Positions 8,248-17,745 are shown, numbered from the stretch's first letter. The stretch is 64,000 nucleotides of DNA from DATBRC01 sp036560485 (GCA_036560485.1 DATBRC010000020.1:62001-126000), one strand, 5' to 3'. The notes: generated by a model not told the origin, from the sequence alone. A program made the numbers and translations.

Positions 8248-9810
8248 ATGTCAACCCAAGACAAACCTGCAAACACGCCGGCACCGGCATTGGCGCCCCT
8301 GTCAAAAGGCGCGTTGATACTGATGACCGTTGCGGCAGCGCTATCGTCGTTCATGGAAATCCTGGACATCACGATCGCCAACGTGTCGATCCCGACGATT
8401 GCTGGCACACTTGGCGTATCGACCAACCAGGGCACGTGGATTATCAGTGCCTATTCGGTCGCGGCAGCGGTCGCAGTACCGCTGACCGGCTGGCTAGCGC
8501 GCCGCGTGGGTGAAGTCAAACTATTCGTCATATCAGTTTTACTATTCACACTGATGTCGACCTTGGCTGCATTCTCGGTCAACCTGGAGATGCTGGTCTT
8601 CTTCCGCTTGTTGCAAGGTCTGGTGTCAGGACCGATGGTGCCGTTGTCGCAAACTTTATTGGTACGTAACTTCCCGCCGGAAAAACGTGGCGCAGCACTT
8701 GGTTTGTGGGCGATGACCATTATCATCGGGCCAATCTGCGGTCCTTTGCTGGGCGGCTACATCAGCAATAATTATCATTGGTCGTGGATTTTCCTGATCA
8801 ACATTCCGTTCGGCTTGTTCTGCGGCGGCGCGATCTGGACATTGATGCATAAACGTGACACTCCTATCGTTAAAATTCCGCTCGATACGGTCGGACTCAT
8901 ATTGATGGTGATCGGAATTGGCTGCCTGCAGTTGATGCTGGAGATCGGCAAGGACCACGATTGGTTTGCATCGACTTTCATCACGTCGCTAGGTTTGATT
9001 GCCTTCGTTTCTTTGAGTTTCTTCATCGCATGGGTGTGGACTGCCGAACATCCGGTAGTGGATCTTCACTTGTTCAAGGATAGAAATTTCCGCGTTGGCG
9101 TGATCCTGCTGTCCTTCGGCTATATGACCTTTTTTGGCTCGGTCGTCATCCTGCCGATCTGGTTGCAAACGGTTATGGGTTATACATCGCAAGAAGCCGG
9201 CATGGTGATGTCGCCTACCGGTCTCTTCATGCTGATTCTTGCGCCGATGATCGGCAAGAACATCGCGAAGCTCAATTTGCGCGTGCTGGCGACCACGGCC
9301 TTTGTCATCATGGGCAGCGTATCGCTGTGGAGCAGCTTCTTCTCGCTCGATGTCACCTTCTGGGACATCGTTCAGCCGCGTTTGGTATTGGGTATCGGAA
9401 TGGCATGCTTTTTCATTCCCGTGCAAACATTGATGCTGTCCAATATCGCGCCGGACCACATGGCGGGTGCAACCGGATTATCCAACTTTCTGCGCACGCT
9501 CGGCGCAGCGATGGGCACTGCCATCAGTGTGACGATGTGGGAACATTTTGCATCGCAACATCATGCGGTATTGACTGAAAATGTCACGGCGTATTCATCG
9601 GCAAGCAATAGCTATCTCAACAGCTTGCAGGCTGCAGGATTGTCTGTCGAACAGACTTACGCCGCGGTAGAACGTTTGATTACTGCGCAAAGTTACATGC
9701 TGGCCACCAATGAATTTTTCCGCTACAGCGCGCTGTCATTCTTTTCATTGGTTATTTTAGTGTGGTTGACAAAGCCGACAAAAATAACGAGCGCACCGTC
9801 TGGTCACTGA
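8248..9810 (+). CDS. emrB: EmrB/QacA-type DHA2 multidrug exporter (MFS)
   Basis: A 520-residue proton-driven exporter of the 14-helix DHA2 family. Near the N-terminus is 'FMEILDITIANVSIPTIAG', containing the conserved LDxTxxNVALP-like motif D1. Motif A-like 'GWLARRVGEVKLF' and motif C-like 'GPICGPLLGGYI' follow. With the EmrA-like adaptor and the outer-membrane channel it completes a tripartite pump. It is the last gene of the operon; the hairpin at 9832-9853 follows but has its T-run on the other strand, so it is not an obvious terminator for this gene. The substrate is unknown. Confidence 0.95.
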   Translation: MSTQDKPANTPAPALAPLSKGALILMTVAAALSSFMEILDITIANVSIPTIAGTLGVSTNQGTWIISAYSVAAAVAVPLTGWLARRVGEVKLFVISVLLFTLMSTLAAFSVNLEMLVFFRLLQGLVSGPMVPLSQTLLVRNFPPEKRGAALGLWAMTIIIGPICGPLLGGYISNNYHWSWIFLINIPFGLFCGGAIWTLMHKRDTPIVKIPLDTVGLILMVIGIGCLQLMLEIGKDHDWFASTFITSLGLIAFVSLSFFIAWVWTAEHPVVDLHLFKDRNFRVGVILLSFGYMTFFGSVVILPIWLQTVMGYTSQEAGMVMSPTGLFMLILAPMIGKNIAKLNLRVLATTAFVIMGSVSLWSSFFSLDVTFWDIVQPRLVLGIGMACFFIPVQTLMLSNIAPDHMAGATGLSNFLRTLGAAMGTAISVTMWEHFASQHHAVLTENVTAYSSASNSYLNSLQAAGLSVEQTYAAVERLITAQSYMLATNEFFRYSALSFFSLVILVWLTKPTKITSAPSGH

Positions 9811-9824
9811 GTCGATTTTTCCAT

Positions 9825-9853
9825 AAAAAAACCGCCCCGTTTTTGCGGGGCGG
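9825..9853 (-). terminator. Intrinsic terminator for the leftward MetX-like unit
   Basis: CCGCCCCG (9832-9839) pairs with CGGGGCGG (9846-9853) around a 6-nt loop. Read leftward the stem is followed by seven U residues (A-run at 9825-9831), so it ends the minus-strand unit. On the plus strand the hairpin is followed by AAAA. Confidence 0.87.
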
Positions 9854-9874
9854 AAAAGTGGAGAGACAACAAAC

Positions 9875-10969
9875 TTATTCCATTAAAAAATCGTTGATCG
9901 CATTGCACGCCTGCGCCATCTGCGTCAAACCATCCATATGTCCGCCAGTACCGCGCAAAACGAATAACTCGGCCTTCCGTCCTATCGCATTCAAGGCTGC
10001 AACCGCCCGCTCCGACAACTGGGGCGGAAAAATCAAATCCGTTTCAGCAGGCATAAACAGATACTTTGCTTGCGACAAATGAATCCGCGATTCGGCGTTG
10101 TAGAGCTTGCACGCGCGCACCATGTACAAAAAATGATTGGCGTCGGTAATCTCCGCACGGTCCGCAGCAAGCTTGCCCAACATCGCATCTGCCATGAACT
10201 CGTTTGCCAGAGATTGCGCGGGATCTTTGGCCGGATCTGCCGGACCATACCCAAACTGCTTTTCAAGCGCTTCATAGGACAGCGCTGTCAGCGTCGTCAA
10301 TCGCAAGGCTTCAATCAAACCTTTACGCGGCGGCTCGGCCGGATGGTAATAGCCATTTTTCCATGCAGGATCGAGCATGATTGGACGTGCCCAGCACTCC
10401 ACCATCGCAGTCGCGTACGGGTGTAGCGTCAAACCCGGAGAAATCACTGCCACAACCCGCGGCACACATTCCGGATACTCCACCGACCATTCAATGGCCT
10501 GTACCGAGCCGCCGGAAGGACCGGCGACAGCAGCAAGACGGTCGATCCCAAGATGCTCCAGCAATTTTTTCTGCACACGGACGAAATCGGTGACCGTCAC
10601 AATCGGAAAATCGCAACCATACCGACGGCCCGTATCCGGGTTGATACTGGCCGGCCCGGTGGTGACGGTCAGGCCATCGCCCACCACCAGGTTCACCAAC
10701 GAATCGCTACTGACGATAAAGTAGCGATCCGTATCAAGCGCTTTGCCCGGACCAATCGCTGCATCCCACCAACCAGGAAGAGGATCCGCATCTCTGTACC
10801 TGCCTGCCGCATGGGCAGTGCCCGAAAAGAAATGGCATACCAGGATCACATTGTCCTTGGCCGCGTTTAATTTTCCATACGTCTCATAACCGATGCGAAC
10901 ATTGCGCAGCGCTTTGCCTGATGTCGTGGTGTATTGGTCGAGCGTAAAAACTTGCCGTTGTGGGTACAT
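9875..10969 (-). CDS. MetX-like alpha/beta hydrolase (homoserine acetyltransferase fold)
   Basis: A 364-residue protein of the MetX/COG2021 family. The family core is clear: 'GPGKALDTDRYFIVSSDSL', 'TTGPASINPDTGRRYG', and a C-terminal 'GTGGHMDGL' carrying the putative catalytic His. The nucleophile elbow reads G-P-S-G-G-S instead of the usual G-x-S-M-G-G, so oxyanion-hole geometry may differ from true homoserine acetyltransferases. The start at 10969 has GGGGA five bases upstream; the ATG at 10987 lacks this. The gene sits 28 bases after a branched-chain-type binding protein, not with methionine genes, so a role as acyltransferase or hydrolase of an imported compound is more likely. A paralogue is at 40504-41667. 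Confidence 0.85.
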   Translation of the reverse strand: MYPQRQVFTLDQYTTTSGKALRNVRIGYETYGKLNAAKDNVILVCHFFSGTAHAAGRYRDADPLPGWWDAAIGPGKALDTDRYFIVSSDSLVNLVVGDGLTVTTGPASINPDTGRRYGCDFPIVTVTDFVRVQKKLLEHLGIDRLAAVAGPSGGSVQAIEWSVEYPECVPRVVAVISPGLTLHPYATAMVECWARPIMLDPAWKNGYYHPAEPPRKGLIEALRLTTLTALSYEALEKQFGYGPADPAKDPAQSLANEFMADAMLGKLAADRAEITDANHFLYMVRACKLYNAESRIHLSQAKYLFMPAETDLIFPPQLSERAVAALNAIGRKAELFVLRGTGGHMDGLTQMAQACNAINDFLME

Positions 10970-10997
10970 GACTTCCCCTATCCTCATCTACATTTTT

Positions 10998-12146
10998 CTA
11001 TCGGATGAATTTGACAGGCTTGTTGGTCACCATCGTGATATCGACATAATTGGAACCATCATGATTGGCACGCCCGTATTTTGCAGAAAACTCGCCAACC
11101 GAAATTTCACGGTTCGTTTCAATCGAATCGATCAACCCTTGGCGTGTCAGGTTTTTACCGGCGCGCTTGAGTGCTTCCGCAAAAAAGCGCATGTTGGTAT
11201 AAGCCTCGAACGATTCATAGTTGAAGTCATTCACGCCAATGCCGCGCATCGCTTCCTGATAATCCTTGGACAGTTGATTGGTTTTATCAAATGGCGAAGG
11301 CATCACTTGCGTGACAACCAGGCCGTCTACTTGCGCGCCTAGCGCTTTCTGCAATCCTGCAACGCCAATCAAAGACGAACCGTACAGTTGGGCATGCTGT
11401 CCGCTTTGTTGAATGGATTTCATGGTAGCTACCGAAGCCGCGCCGGCAGTGGCGATGATGATGGAATCCGGCTTCAGCTTCATCGCTTGCGCCACTGCAA
11501 GATCGGAACCCTTGCCGTCGCTTTCAACCATGAAAGCACCCATGGGTTTCATTCCGCGCTTTGCCAGCGATTGCTCGACATGGTTCAGCAGTGCTTTTCC
11601 AAACGGAATGTTCTGATAAATCACGACCAGATTCGCCTGTCCCAACATATGCACATGACGGACGATTGCTTCCATCTCATCGGCATAGCCGGCACGCACA
11701 TGAAAAATGTAGCGGCTGAAATCCTCTTTGCTGCGCAATGACTCCGCGCCAGTGATGGCGCCGAACAAAGGAACCTTTTTCTCTTCGATCAAAGGCTGCA
11801 CAGCGGCGACACTGCCGGTTCCATTTAACGAGAACAATGCGAACACGCCATCTGAATCAATCAGTTTTTTTGCATTGGACAATGTCTTCTTTGGATCGAA
11901 AGCATCATCCATCACGATGGTTTTAAGATAGCGTCCATTGATGCCGCCGCGCTTGTTGATTTGATTCTGCGCTGCTTCGTATCCTTGCGTATAGGAGACT
12001 TGCATCAGTGCAGCCATGCCGGTGATGGATGAGCTGCGTCCAATCACAATCTCGTTTTGATTCACGCCCGATTCAGCGATTGCTGCATTGGATATGGCCA
12101 GCATCGCCAACCCAATCAAAGTTGCTTTCATTTTTTGATGGTGCAT
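10998..12146 (-). CDS. ABC importer binding protein, branched-chain amino acid type (LivJ-like)
   Basis: A 382-residue periplasmic protein with an N-terminal signal peptide ending near 'AIA-ES' (residue 24). It has the type I periplasmic-binding fold of the Liv/amide family: 'IVIGRSSSITG', 'GINGRYLKTIVMDDAFDP', 'GVFALFSLNGTGS'. The start at 12146 is supported by AGGAG upstream. A second, different binding protein lies 42 bases upstream and the MetX-like gene 28 bases downstream. No permease or ATPase of the Liv type is present here, so the partner components must be encoded elsewhere. Ligands in this family include amino acids, amides, aromatic acids and urea; none can be chosen from sequence. 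Confidence 0.9.
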   Translation of the reverse strand: MHHQKMKATLIGLAMLAISNAAIAESGVNQNEIVIGRSSSITGMAALMQVSYTQGYEAAQNQINKRGGINGRYLKTIVMDDAFDPKKTLSNAKKLIDSDGVFALFSLNGTGSVAAVQPLIEEKKVPLFGAITGAESLRSKEDFSRYIFHVRAGYADEMEAIVRHVHMLGQANLVVIYQNIPFGKALLNHVEQSLAKRGMKPMGAFMVESDGKGSDLAVAQAMKLKPDSIIIATAGAASVATMKSIQQSGQHAQLYGSSLIGVAGLQKALGAQVDGLVVTQVMPSPFDKTNQLSKDYQEAMRGIGVNDFNYESFEAYTNMRFFAEALKRAGKNLTRQGLIDSIETNREISVGEFSAKYGRANHDGSNYVDITMVTNKPVKFIR

Positions 12147-12188
12147 AGTCCATCTCCTCTTGTGCTTGGAATTGTTTTTGGATTTTTA

Positions 12189-13409
12189 TCAGGATTTTTT
12201 GATCAACGGACATTCACTCTTGTCCAGCGGCTTGAATGCTTGATCACCGGGTATCACGCGTTTGACGTTGTAGTAATCCCATGCATACTTGGATTCGCTT
12301 GGCTTCTTGACCTGCAACAGATACATGTCATGCACCATGCGCCCGTCTGCGCGCAGCTTGCCGTTCTTTGCAAAGAAATCATTGACCGGCAATTCACGCA
12401 TCTTTGCCAGGACTGCAGGCGCATCATCCGTTCCTGCCGCCTGGATCGCCTTGAAGTAATGCATCATCGACGAATACACGCCGGCCTGGATCATGGTCGG
12501 CATTTTCTTGTGACGTGCATAGAAACGCTGCGACCAGGCACGCGTCTCTGCATTCAAGTCCCAATAAAATCCTTCGGTCAGATACAAACCCTGTGCAACA
12601 TCCAAACCCAGCGCATCGACATCGGTCACGAACATCAGCAATGATGCGAGCTTTTGCTTGTTGGTCAAACCGAATTCACGCGCCTGCTTGATCGAGTTGA
12701 TCAAATCGGTGCCGGCGTTAGCCAAGCCCACCACTTTTGCACCTGAACTTTGCGCGGAAATCATGAAAGAAGAAAAATCCAGCGCACCCAGAGGATGACG
12801 CACCGATCCTATGACCTTGCCGCCATCTGCCTTGACGACATTGGAAACATCTGACTCGAGCGCCTGACCAAACGCATAGTCGGCGGTGATGAAGAACCAG
12901 GTATCGCTTCCCTCTTTCATCATTGCGTTACCGGTACCATTGGCCAACGCATAAGTGTCGTAGGCCCAATGCACGCCATTGGGCGAGCAGCTCTTGTTGG
13001 TCAGCGCCGCCGTCGCAGCGCCGGAATTCATCGTGATGCGATTCTTCTCAGTAGCGACTATTTGCACTGCGAGACCGACCGAAGAAGTCACCAGATCGGC
13101 GATCATGTCTACCTTGTCGTTATCGAACCACTCGCGCGCCTTGCTTGCCGCGACATCCGGTTTATTGAGATGATCGGCTGTCACTAATTCAATCGGCTTG
13201 CCCAATACCTTGCCGCCGAAATCTTCAATTGCCATTTTTGCGGCAACCACACTGCCGGCACCGGCAACATTGGAATACGGCCCCGACATATCGGTCAGGA
13301 TGCCAACCTTGACCACACCATCAGAAATTTTGTCAGCTGCATATGCAGCGTGTATGGACATCGCGCCAAAGATTGCGCACAGCAACGATGAAAGAATTGT
13401 TGATCGCAT
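12189..13409 (-). CDS. ABC importer binding protein, branched-chain amino acid type
   Basis: A 406-residue periplasmic binding protein. A signal peptide ends near 'AYA-AD' (residue 24) and is followed by a type I fold beginning 'VVKVGILTDMSGPYS' and including 'NSGAATAALTNKSC' and 'FFITADYAFGQALE'. AGAGGAG precedes the ATG at 13409. It resembles the subgroup of Liv-type proteins often encoded next to acyl-CoA ligases and used for aromatic or fatty-acid-like substrates. That fits the ligase gene upstream, although a REP-like repeat in the 255-base gap separates them. It is only loosely similar to the following binding protein, so the two probably take different ligands. Confidence 0.9.
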   Translation of the reverse strand: MRSTILSSLLCAIFGAMSIHAAYAADKISDGVVKVGILTDMSGPYSNVAGAGSVVAAKMAIEDFGGKVLGKPIELVTADHLNKPDVAASKAREWFDNDKVDMIADLVTSSVGLAVQIVATEKNRITMNSGAATAALTNKSCSPNGVHWAYDTYALANGTGNAMMKEGSDTWFFITADYAFGQALESDVSNVVKADGGKVIGSVRHPLGALDFSSFMISAQSSGAKVVGLANAGTDLINSIKQAREFGLTNKQKLASLLMFVTDVDALGLDVAQGLYLTEGFYWDLNAETRAWSQRFYARHKKMPTMIQAGVYSSMMHYFKAIQAAGTDDAPAVLAKMRELPVNDFFAKNGKLRADGRMVHDMYLLQVKKPSESKYAWDYYNVKRVIPGDQAFKPLDKSECPLIKKS

Positions 13410-13522
13410 GGTTGTTCTCCTCTGATTGATTGGTCTTTTTTGTGAATGATTTTGTTAATTGCTTTTCTTGCGAATGGCTTCTTTGATGCTGAATGAAATT
13501 CCTAAGAGCACACACCTATCCC

Positions 13523-13605
13523 CGTCTTTCCCGCGCAGGCGGGAATCCATAAGCCTTCCGATAGAGCACGCTCACCATGGATTCCCGCCTGCGCGGGAAC
13601 GACGG
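13523..13605. repeat. REP-like inverted repeat, copy 1
   Basis: Two arms, 13523-13550 and 13577-13605, are inverted copies of each other. Each contains its own hairpin (CCCGC-loop-GCGGG) and ends in ATCCAT/ATGGAT. It belongs to the same family as the repeats at 22212, 46959, 55722 and 59841. It lies between a binding-protein gene and the acyl-CoA ligase gene. Confidence 0.9.
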
Positions 13606-13664
13606 ATTATGTTTTTTTCCGAATTTAAAATTGCACTGATATGCAATCGAGCAGCAACAATTCA

Positions 13665-15302
13665 CTACAACTGCTTCGCACGCTCGCGCAATATGAATTT
13701 CTGGATTTTCCCGGTGCCTGTTTTTGGCAACGATTCAAAGAACACATTTTTCGGCACTTTGAAACGCGCCAAATGCTGGCGACAGAATTCGATGATTTCC
13801 GTTTCTGTCGCAACCATGCCCGCACGTAGTGTAATGAATGCACATGGCGTCTCACCCCACTTCTCATCGGGGCGTGCAACGATCGCCGCTTCCAATACGG
13901 ATGGATGCCGGTACAACACATCTTCGACTTCAATGCTGGAAATATTCTCGCCGCCGGAAATCACGATGTCCTTTGAGCGATCCTTGATCTGCAAATAACC
14001 ATCCGGATGCATGACGCCAAGATCGCCGGTATGGAACCAGCCGCCTGCAAATGCTTCTTCGGTCGCACTTGCATTTTTCAGATACCCCTTCATCACCAGA
14101 TTGCCGCGCACGAATACTTCGCCGATCGTCTGACCATCCATCGGGCACGGTTCCAACGTATCGGGATTGGCTACCATCAAATCTTCCTGCATGTGGTAAC
14201 GCACGCCCTGCAGCGCCTTGATCTTTGCGCGCTCGGCCAACGGCAAGCCGTCCCATTCCGATTTCCATGCGCAGCTGATCGACGGACCATAGACCTCGGT
14301 CAAGCCATACACCTGTGTGATATTCATGCCGAGTGATTCCATCCCTTCGATCACGGCCGCTGGTGGCGCCGCACCGCCGGTCGTGCATTGAATCACGCGA
14401 TCGGCGACACGCACTTTGATATCGTCCGGCGCATTCAACATTCCGCTCAATACAACCGGCGCAGCAGAAAAATGTGTAACGCCATGATGTTTGATCGCAT
14501 CGAAAATCGCCTTCGCCTCGACACGGCGCAAGCACACATGCGTACCCGCAACCGCCGCGATCGTCCACGGGAAGCACCAGCCATTGCAATGAAACATCGG
14601 CAGCGTCCACAGGTATACCGGATGGCCCGACATGTTCCAGGCCAGCACATTGCCGACTGCATTCAGATACGCGCCGCGATGGTGATACACGACGCCTTTC
14701 GGATTACCGGTCGTGCCGGATGTATAACTCAAGGTAATCGCCTGCCATTCATCGGCCGGCAAATTCCATGCAAATTCCGGATCGCCGGAAGCAAGCAATG
14801 CTTCATAATCCATCTGACCCAACAACTCGCCGTCTTGATAGGCCGGATCATCCATATCGATAATGATCGGCCGATGATCCATCAGAGACAACGCCTTGGA
14901 AATCACGCCGGAGAATTCGCGATCGGTGATCAATACCTTCGCTTCGCCATGTTTCAGCATGAATGCCAAGGTCTCCGCATCGAGCCGCACATTCAATGTG
15001 TTCAACACCGCACCCAGCATCGGCACACCGAAGTGCGCCTCCATCATCGCCGTCACATTCGGCGCCATGATGGCAACCGTATCGCCGAGACCAACGCCAA
15101 GCTGCTGCAAACCAGACGCCAGACGACGACAGCGTGCATAAGTGTCCGACCATGTGTAGCGTTGCGCGCCATCGATGACGGAAAGCTTGTTTGGATAAAC
15201 CTGCGCCGTGCGACGCAGCAAGGACAAGGGCGACAAGGGAACGTAATTGGCCTGATTGCGCTGCAAACCAAGCTCGTAGGGATTGAGGTCTTCTCGATGC
15301 AT
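13665..15302 (-). CDS. Acyl-CoA synthetase (AMP-forming ligase)
   Basis: A 545-residue adenylate-forming enzyme that would activate a carboxylic acid to its CoA thioester. The phosphate-binding loop 'YTSGTTGNPKGV' is at 193-204. A8-type 'WFHTGDLGVMHPDGYLQIKDRSKD' and the C-terminal lysine motif 'PKTGTGKIQKF' are intact. Overall it resembles the medium-chain fatty acid / methylmercaptopropionate CoA ligase (AlkK/DmdB-like) group. GGAGAC lies 5 bases before the ATG. Two Liv-type binding proteins and a MetX-like enzyme follow on the same strand, which suggests an uptake-and-activation set for an organic acid. The exact substrate is not readable. Confidence 0.93.
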   Translation of the reverse strand: MHREDLNPYELGLQRNQANYVPLSPLSLLRRTAQVYPNKLSVIDGAQRYTWSDTYARCRRLASGLQQLGVGLGDTVAIMAPNVTAMMEAHFGVPMLGAVLNTLNVRLDAETLAFMLKHGEAKVLITDREFSGVISKALSLMDHRPIIIDMDDPAYQDGELLGQMDYEALLASGDPEFAWNLPADEWQAITLSYTSGTTGNPKGVVYHHRGAYLNAVGNVLAWNMSGHPVYLWTLPMFHCNGWCFPWTIAAVAGTHVCLRRVEAKAIFDAIKHHGVTHFSAAPVVLSGMLNAPDDIKVRVADRVIQCTTGGAAPPAAVIEGMESLGMNITQVYGLTEVYGPSISCAWKSEWDGLPLAERAKIKALQGVRYHMQEDLMVANPDTLEPCPMDGQTIGEVFVRGNLVMKGYLKNASATEEAFAGGWFHTGDLGVMHPDGYLQIKDRSKDIVISGGENISSIEVEDVLYRHPSVLEAAIVARPDEKWGETPCAFITLRAGMVATETEIIEFCRQHLARFKVPKNVFFESLPKTGTGKIQKFILRERAKQL

Positions 15303-15749
15303 GATCGTCTCCAGTGGGAATTCGAAGCACTTATGTTTGTGCCGATGTTCGACACAATAGTGGAGATGCGGATTAGCGAGTATCGGAAGACTCTTTGGAT
15401 TTTGTAGGAAGAGTCCTACGTGAAACGTGGGAAGGTCGTTGTCGATTCAAAGCATGCGTGACGGTGGGGCGAAAGACGTTTCACTTTTCCGCCTTATGGA
15501 GCTAAAGCTGCTATTCAAATTTCCAGGCAACACAATATTTGCAAATATTACAAATCCGCCATACACTCAGCCGCAAAAGGACTGTCTGCTTTTCACGATT
15601 TTTTTGACCTCTACTCGGCGCAAATTCTGAATACCAGTCTGGGTACGGCTTTCCAGACACTCTTCAGCCCAATTAGACGGACACGGTGCTGAGTTAGACA
15701 GAAAAAATTTTCCATCCCAATGGAAGTTATACATATCTGAAAGTGAGAC
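15303..15749. promoter_or_regulatory. Divergent intergenic region with a GTAGGA-N4-TCCTAC dyad
   Basis: This 447-base gap separates the leftward acyl-CoA ligase from the rightward DUF695-RraB gene. At 15404-15419 there is a perfect 6-4-6 palindrome, about 100 bases upstream of the ligase start, a reasonable place for an activator or repressor site. Short open frames here (for example 15427-15630) lack ribosome binding sites and recognisable features, so I treat the rest as non-coding, AT-rich sequence. Confidence 0.45.
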
Positions 15750-16496
15750 ATGGCTGAAGCTTGGTACACATTTCCGGCACAAATGGGCGAGCATCGAGCA
15801 TTTCTCACCTTCGACCATGGCTTTTCAGAAATTGCCGAGACAGATAGCAGAATTTTTCTACTTAAATTCCGAGTCGCCATAAAAGCACCAAATGAGACGG
15901 GCCTTCCTACGAACGACGAGTTTCCGGCGTTGAAAGACTTAGATGAAAGACTGGATAACGCTATTACCAATGCTGGCGGCGTGTATGTTGGACGGGTAAC
16001 GGTTAAAGGCTATCGCCATTTCTTTTTTTATGTCAGCTTCGATGAAGAGAGTGCATCACAGCTAGGTAATAAGATCACCAGTGAAACCGGCTATCCACTT
16101 GACATAGCGTATGAACAAGATCCGGGCAAAGAAGGATATTGGAGAGACTTATATCCAACCAAGGATGATTGGCAAGTTATCCGGGATATGGATGTATTGA
16201 ATGCTTTAGAAAGTCGCGGCGACATAGCCGATACGGAAAGAGAAGTATTCCACTGGGCTTATTTTGATGGCCAGGGTACAGCGGAAATATTTAAAAATTG
16301 GCTTGCTGAGGCTGGATACAAGATCAATTCAGATCATTCGGCAGACGATGGAAAATGGGTTGTGCAATTTAGCCATATTGGCAAAATGACTCTTGAAGCA
16401 TTAACTAAGCACACCATTTCTTTGAATAGAAAAATTGAAGCATTGCATGGAAACTATGATGGATGGGAAACATCAGTCGAATCGGCCACAGTATAA
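15750..16496 (+). CDS. DUF695 - RraB-like two-domain protein
   Basis: A 248-residue soluble protein. The first half ('AEAWYTFPAQMGEHRAFLTFD', 'LPTNDEFPALKDLDERL', 'GRVTVKGYRHFFFY') matches the DUF695 type. The second half from about residue 140 ('DWQVIRDMDVLNALESRGD', 'REVFHWAYF', 'AEAGYKI') resembles the RraB/DUF1260 fold, whose E. coli member inhibits RNase E. The fusion is a known arrangement, but its target is not established. Base use is more AT-rich than in neighbours. The start has GAAAGTGAG upstream. It stands alone between a long gap and a convergent transporter gene. Confidence 0.8.
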   Translation: MAEAWYTFPAQMGEHRAFLTFDHGFSEIAETDSRIFLLKFRVAIKAPNETGLPTNDEFPALKDLDERLDNAITNAGGVYVGRVTVKGYRHFFFYVSFDEESASQLGNKITSETGYPLDIAYEQDPGKEGYWRDLYPTKDDWQVIRDMDVLNALESRGDIADTEREVFHWAYFDGQGTAEIFKNWLAEAGYKINSDHSADDGKWVVQFSHIGKMTLEALTKHTISLNRKIEALHGNYDGWETSVESATV

Positions 16497-16598
16497 CTTG
16501 GTGCAGAACATGGCCTCCATTCGGCCCCGTTTAGCTCGGCGTTAAGCACACTGTAGATTTTAAAATGCCCTAGTCAAGCTAATGAAAAGGCAACGGGC

Positions 16599-17471
16599 TC
16601 AAGTACTCCCAGTCCGCCCCAACGTCAAACTCACCAGCCCCGCACAAATCAGCAACGCACCAGCCACCCGCCACCGCCAATGCATACGTTCCTTGAACAC
16701 AGTGATCGACAAAAGCGTCGCAATCACAATCCCCGCATTGGTATAGGCAACCACTTCCGCAGCAGCCAGCGAACGCATCGCATGAATGACCAATGCGTAT
16801 GCTGTGCCGATGCATAACCCGCCGACTATCATCGCGTCAGGCTTGATGCGCGCAGGCGGCATCCAACGTCCGGTATCGGCGCGCATGCGCAGGCTCATCG
16901 CCAGCCATGCGGCCAGATAACCTACGGTGATATAACCGATCAATCCACCGAAGCCCGGCACATAAATTGTGGCAGCCTTGTCGCTCAACGAATAGACACT
17001 GGTGGCCAGCATCGCGAGCACCGCCCACGGCATTGCACGGCCTTCGTGATTGTTTCTGCCTGTGGATGCCATCAGCAGCAAGCCGCCGACATTGAGTGCG
17101 ATGCCGAACCACGCCAGCGTGCCCAGATGTTCCGAGAATAACAGCCAGCTCCAGATCGCAATCAGCAACGGCGAGCTGCGCACCAGCGGATACACGAGCG
17201 CAACCGGTGCGTGAGAATAGGCGCGCGCCAATCCGAAAAAATAAACGGTGTTGGCGAATGCGGATACACACAACAGTGAAACCAGTTGTGCATTCCAGTG
17301 CGATTCAGTGATCAGGCAATACAATCCCCATGGTCCCAATATCACGCTATGTGCGAGCAGCACCCACCACAATGGTTCCGCATCGCGCGGCTGATGGCGC
17401 GCCATCAGGTTCCATGTCACATGCATCATGACCGATGCGACTATCGCAAGACTGACCGGAATCATCATCAT
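16599..17471 (-). CDS. EamA-type (DMT superfamily) membrane transporter
   Basis: A 290-residue inner-membrane protein with about ten hydrophobic helices in two similar halves, as in EamA/RhaT exporters. Recognisable are 'VALVYPLVRSSPLLIAIWSWLLFSEHLGTLAWFGI' type segments in the first half and 'VVAYTNAGIVIATLLSITVFKERM' in the second, each with the family's Pro and Glu positions. Such proteins export or import metabolites such as amino acids; the substrate cannot be assigned. The gene starts with three consecutive ATG codons, so the exact start is open. It stands as a single-gene unit. Confidence 0.88.
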   Translation of the reverse strand: MMMIPVSLAIVASVMMHVTWNLMARHQPRDAEPLWWVLLAHSVILGPWGLYCLITESHWNAQLVSLLCVSAFANTVYFFGLARAYSHAPVALVYPLVRSSPLLIAIWSWLLFSEHLGTLAWFGIALNVGGLLLMASTGRNNHEGRAMPWAVLAMLATSVYSLSDKAATIYVPGFGGLIGYITVGYLAAWLAMSLRMRADTGRWMPPARIKPDAMIVGGLCIGTAYALVIHAMRSLAAAEVVAYTNAGIVIATLLSITVFKERMHWRWRVAGALLICAGLVSLTLGRTGST

Positions 17472-17745
17472 GCATCGCCGGTTTTGAGAAAAGTTATGCG
17501 CATGAAGATACTTTCGTTGCTTGATGAATTGCCTTGATCATGGCCTCGATGTTGACGCCTCTGCCGAGCGCTATCATCGCTTTGCTCGATAGTGCGTCAG
17601 ATTTAAGTAATCCTTGCATAATAAAATGAAAGAGCAAGTCCAAAGCAACTTTGTTGCATGAAGAGTAGCGGCTCAAAGTGATCGCAAGAAAACGCAACAA
17701 GCAAATCTTTGACTTTCGTAATAAGCATAGCGTAACGGCGAGAAA

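Noticed and set aside
9832..9853. Hairpin as terminator of the emrB transcript
   Set aside because: On the plus strand it is followed by AAAA, not a T-run; its U-tract serves the leftward gene.
15427..15630. Open frame of 67 codons upstream of the DUF695 gene
   Set aside because: No ribosome binding site, no recognisable features and AT-rich; it lies in a divergent regulatory region.
17494..17700. Open frame of 68 codons on the minus strand
   Set aside because: No Shine-Dalgarno sequence and unusual composition; it could be a remnant but cannot be supported as a gene.
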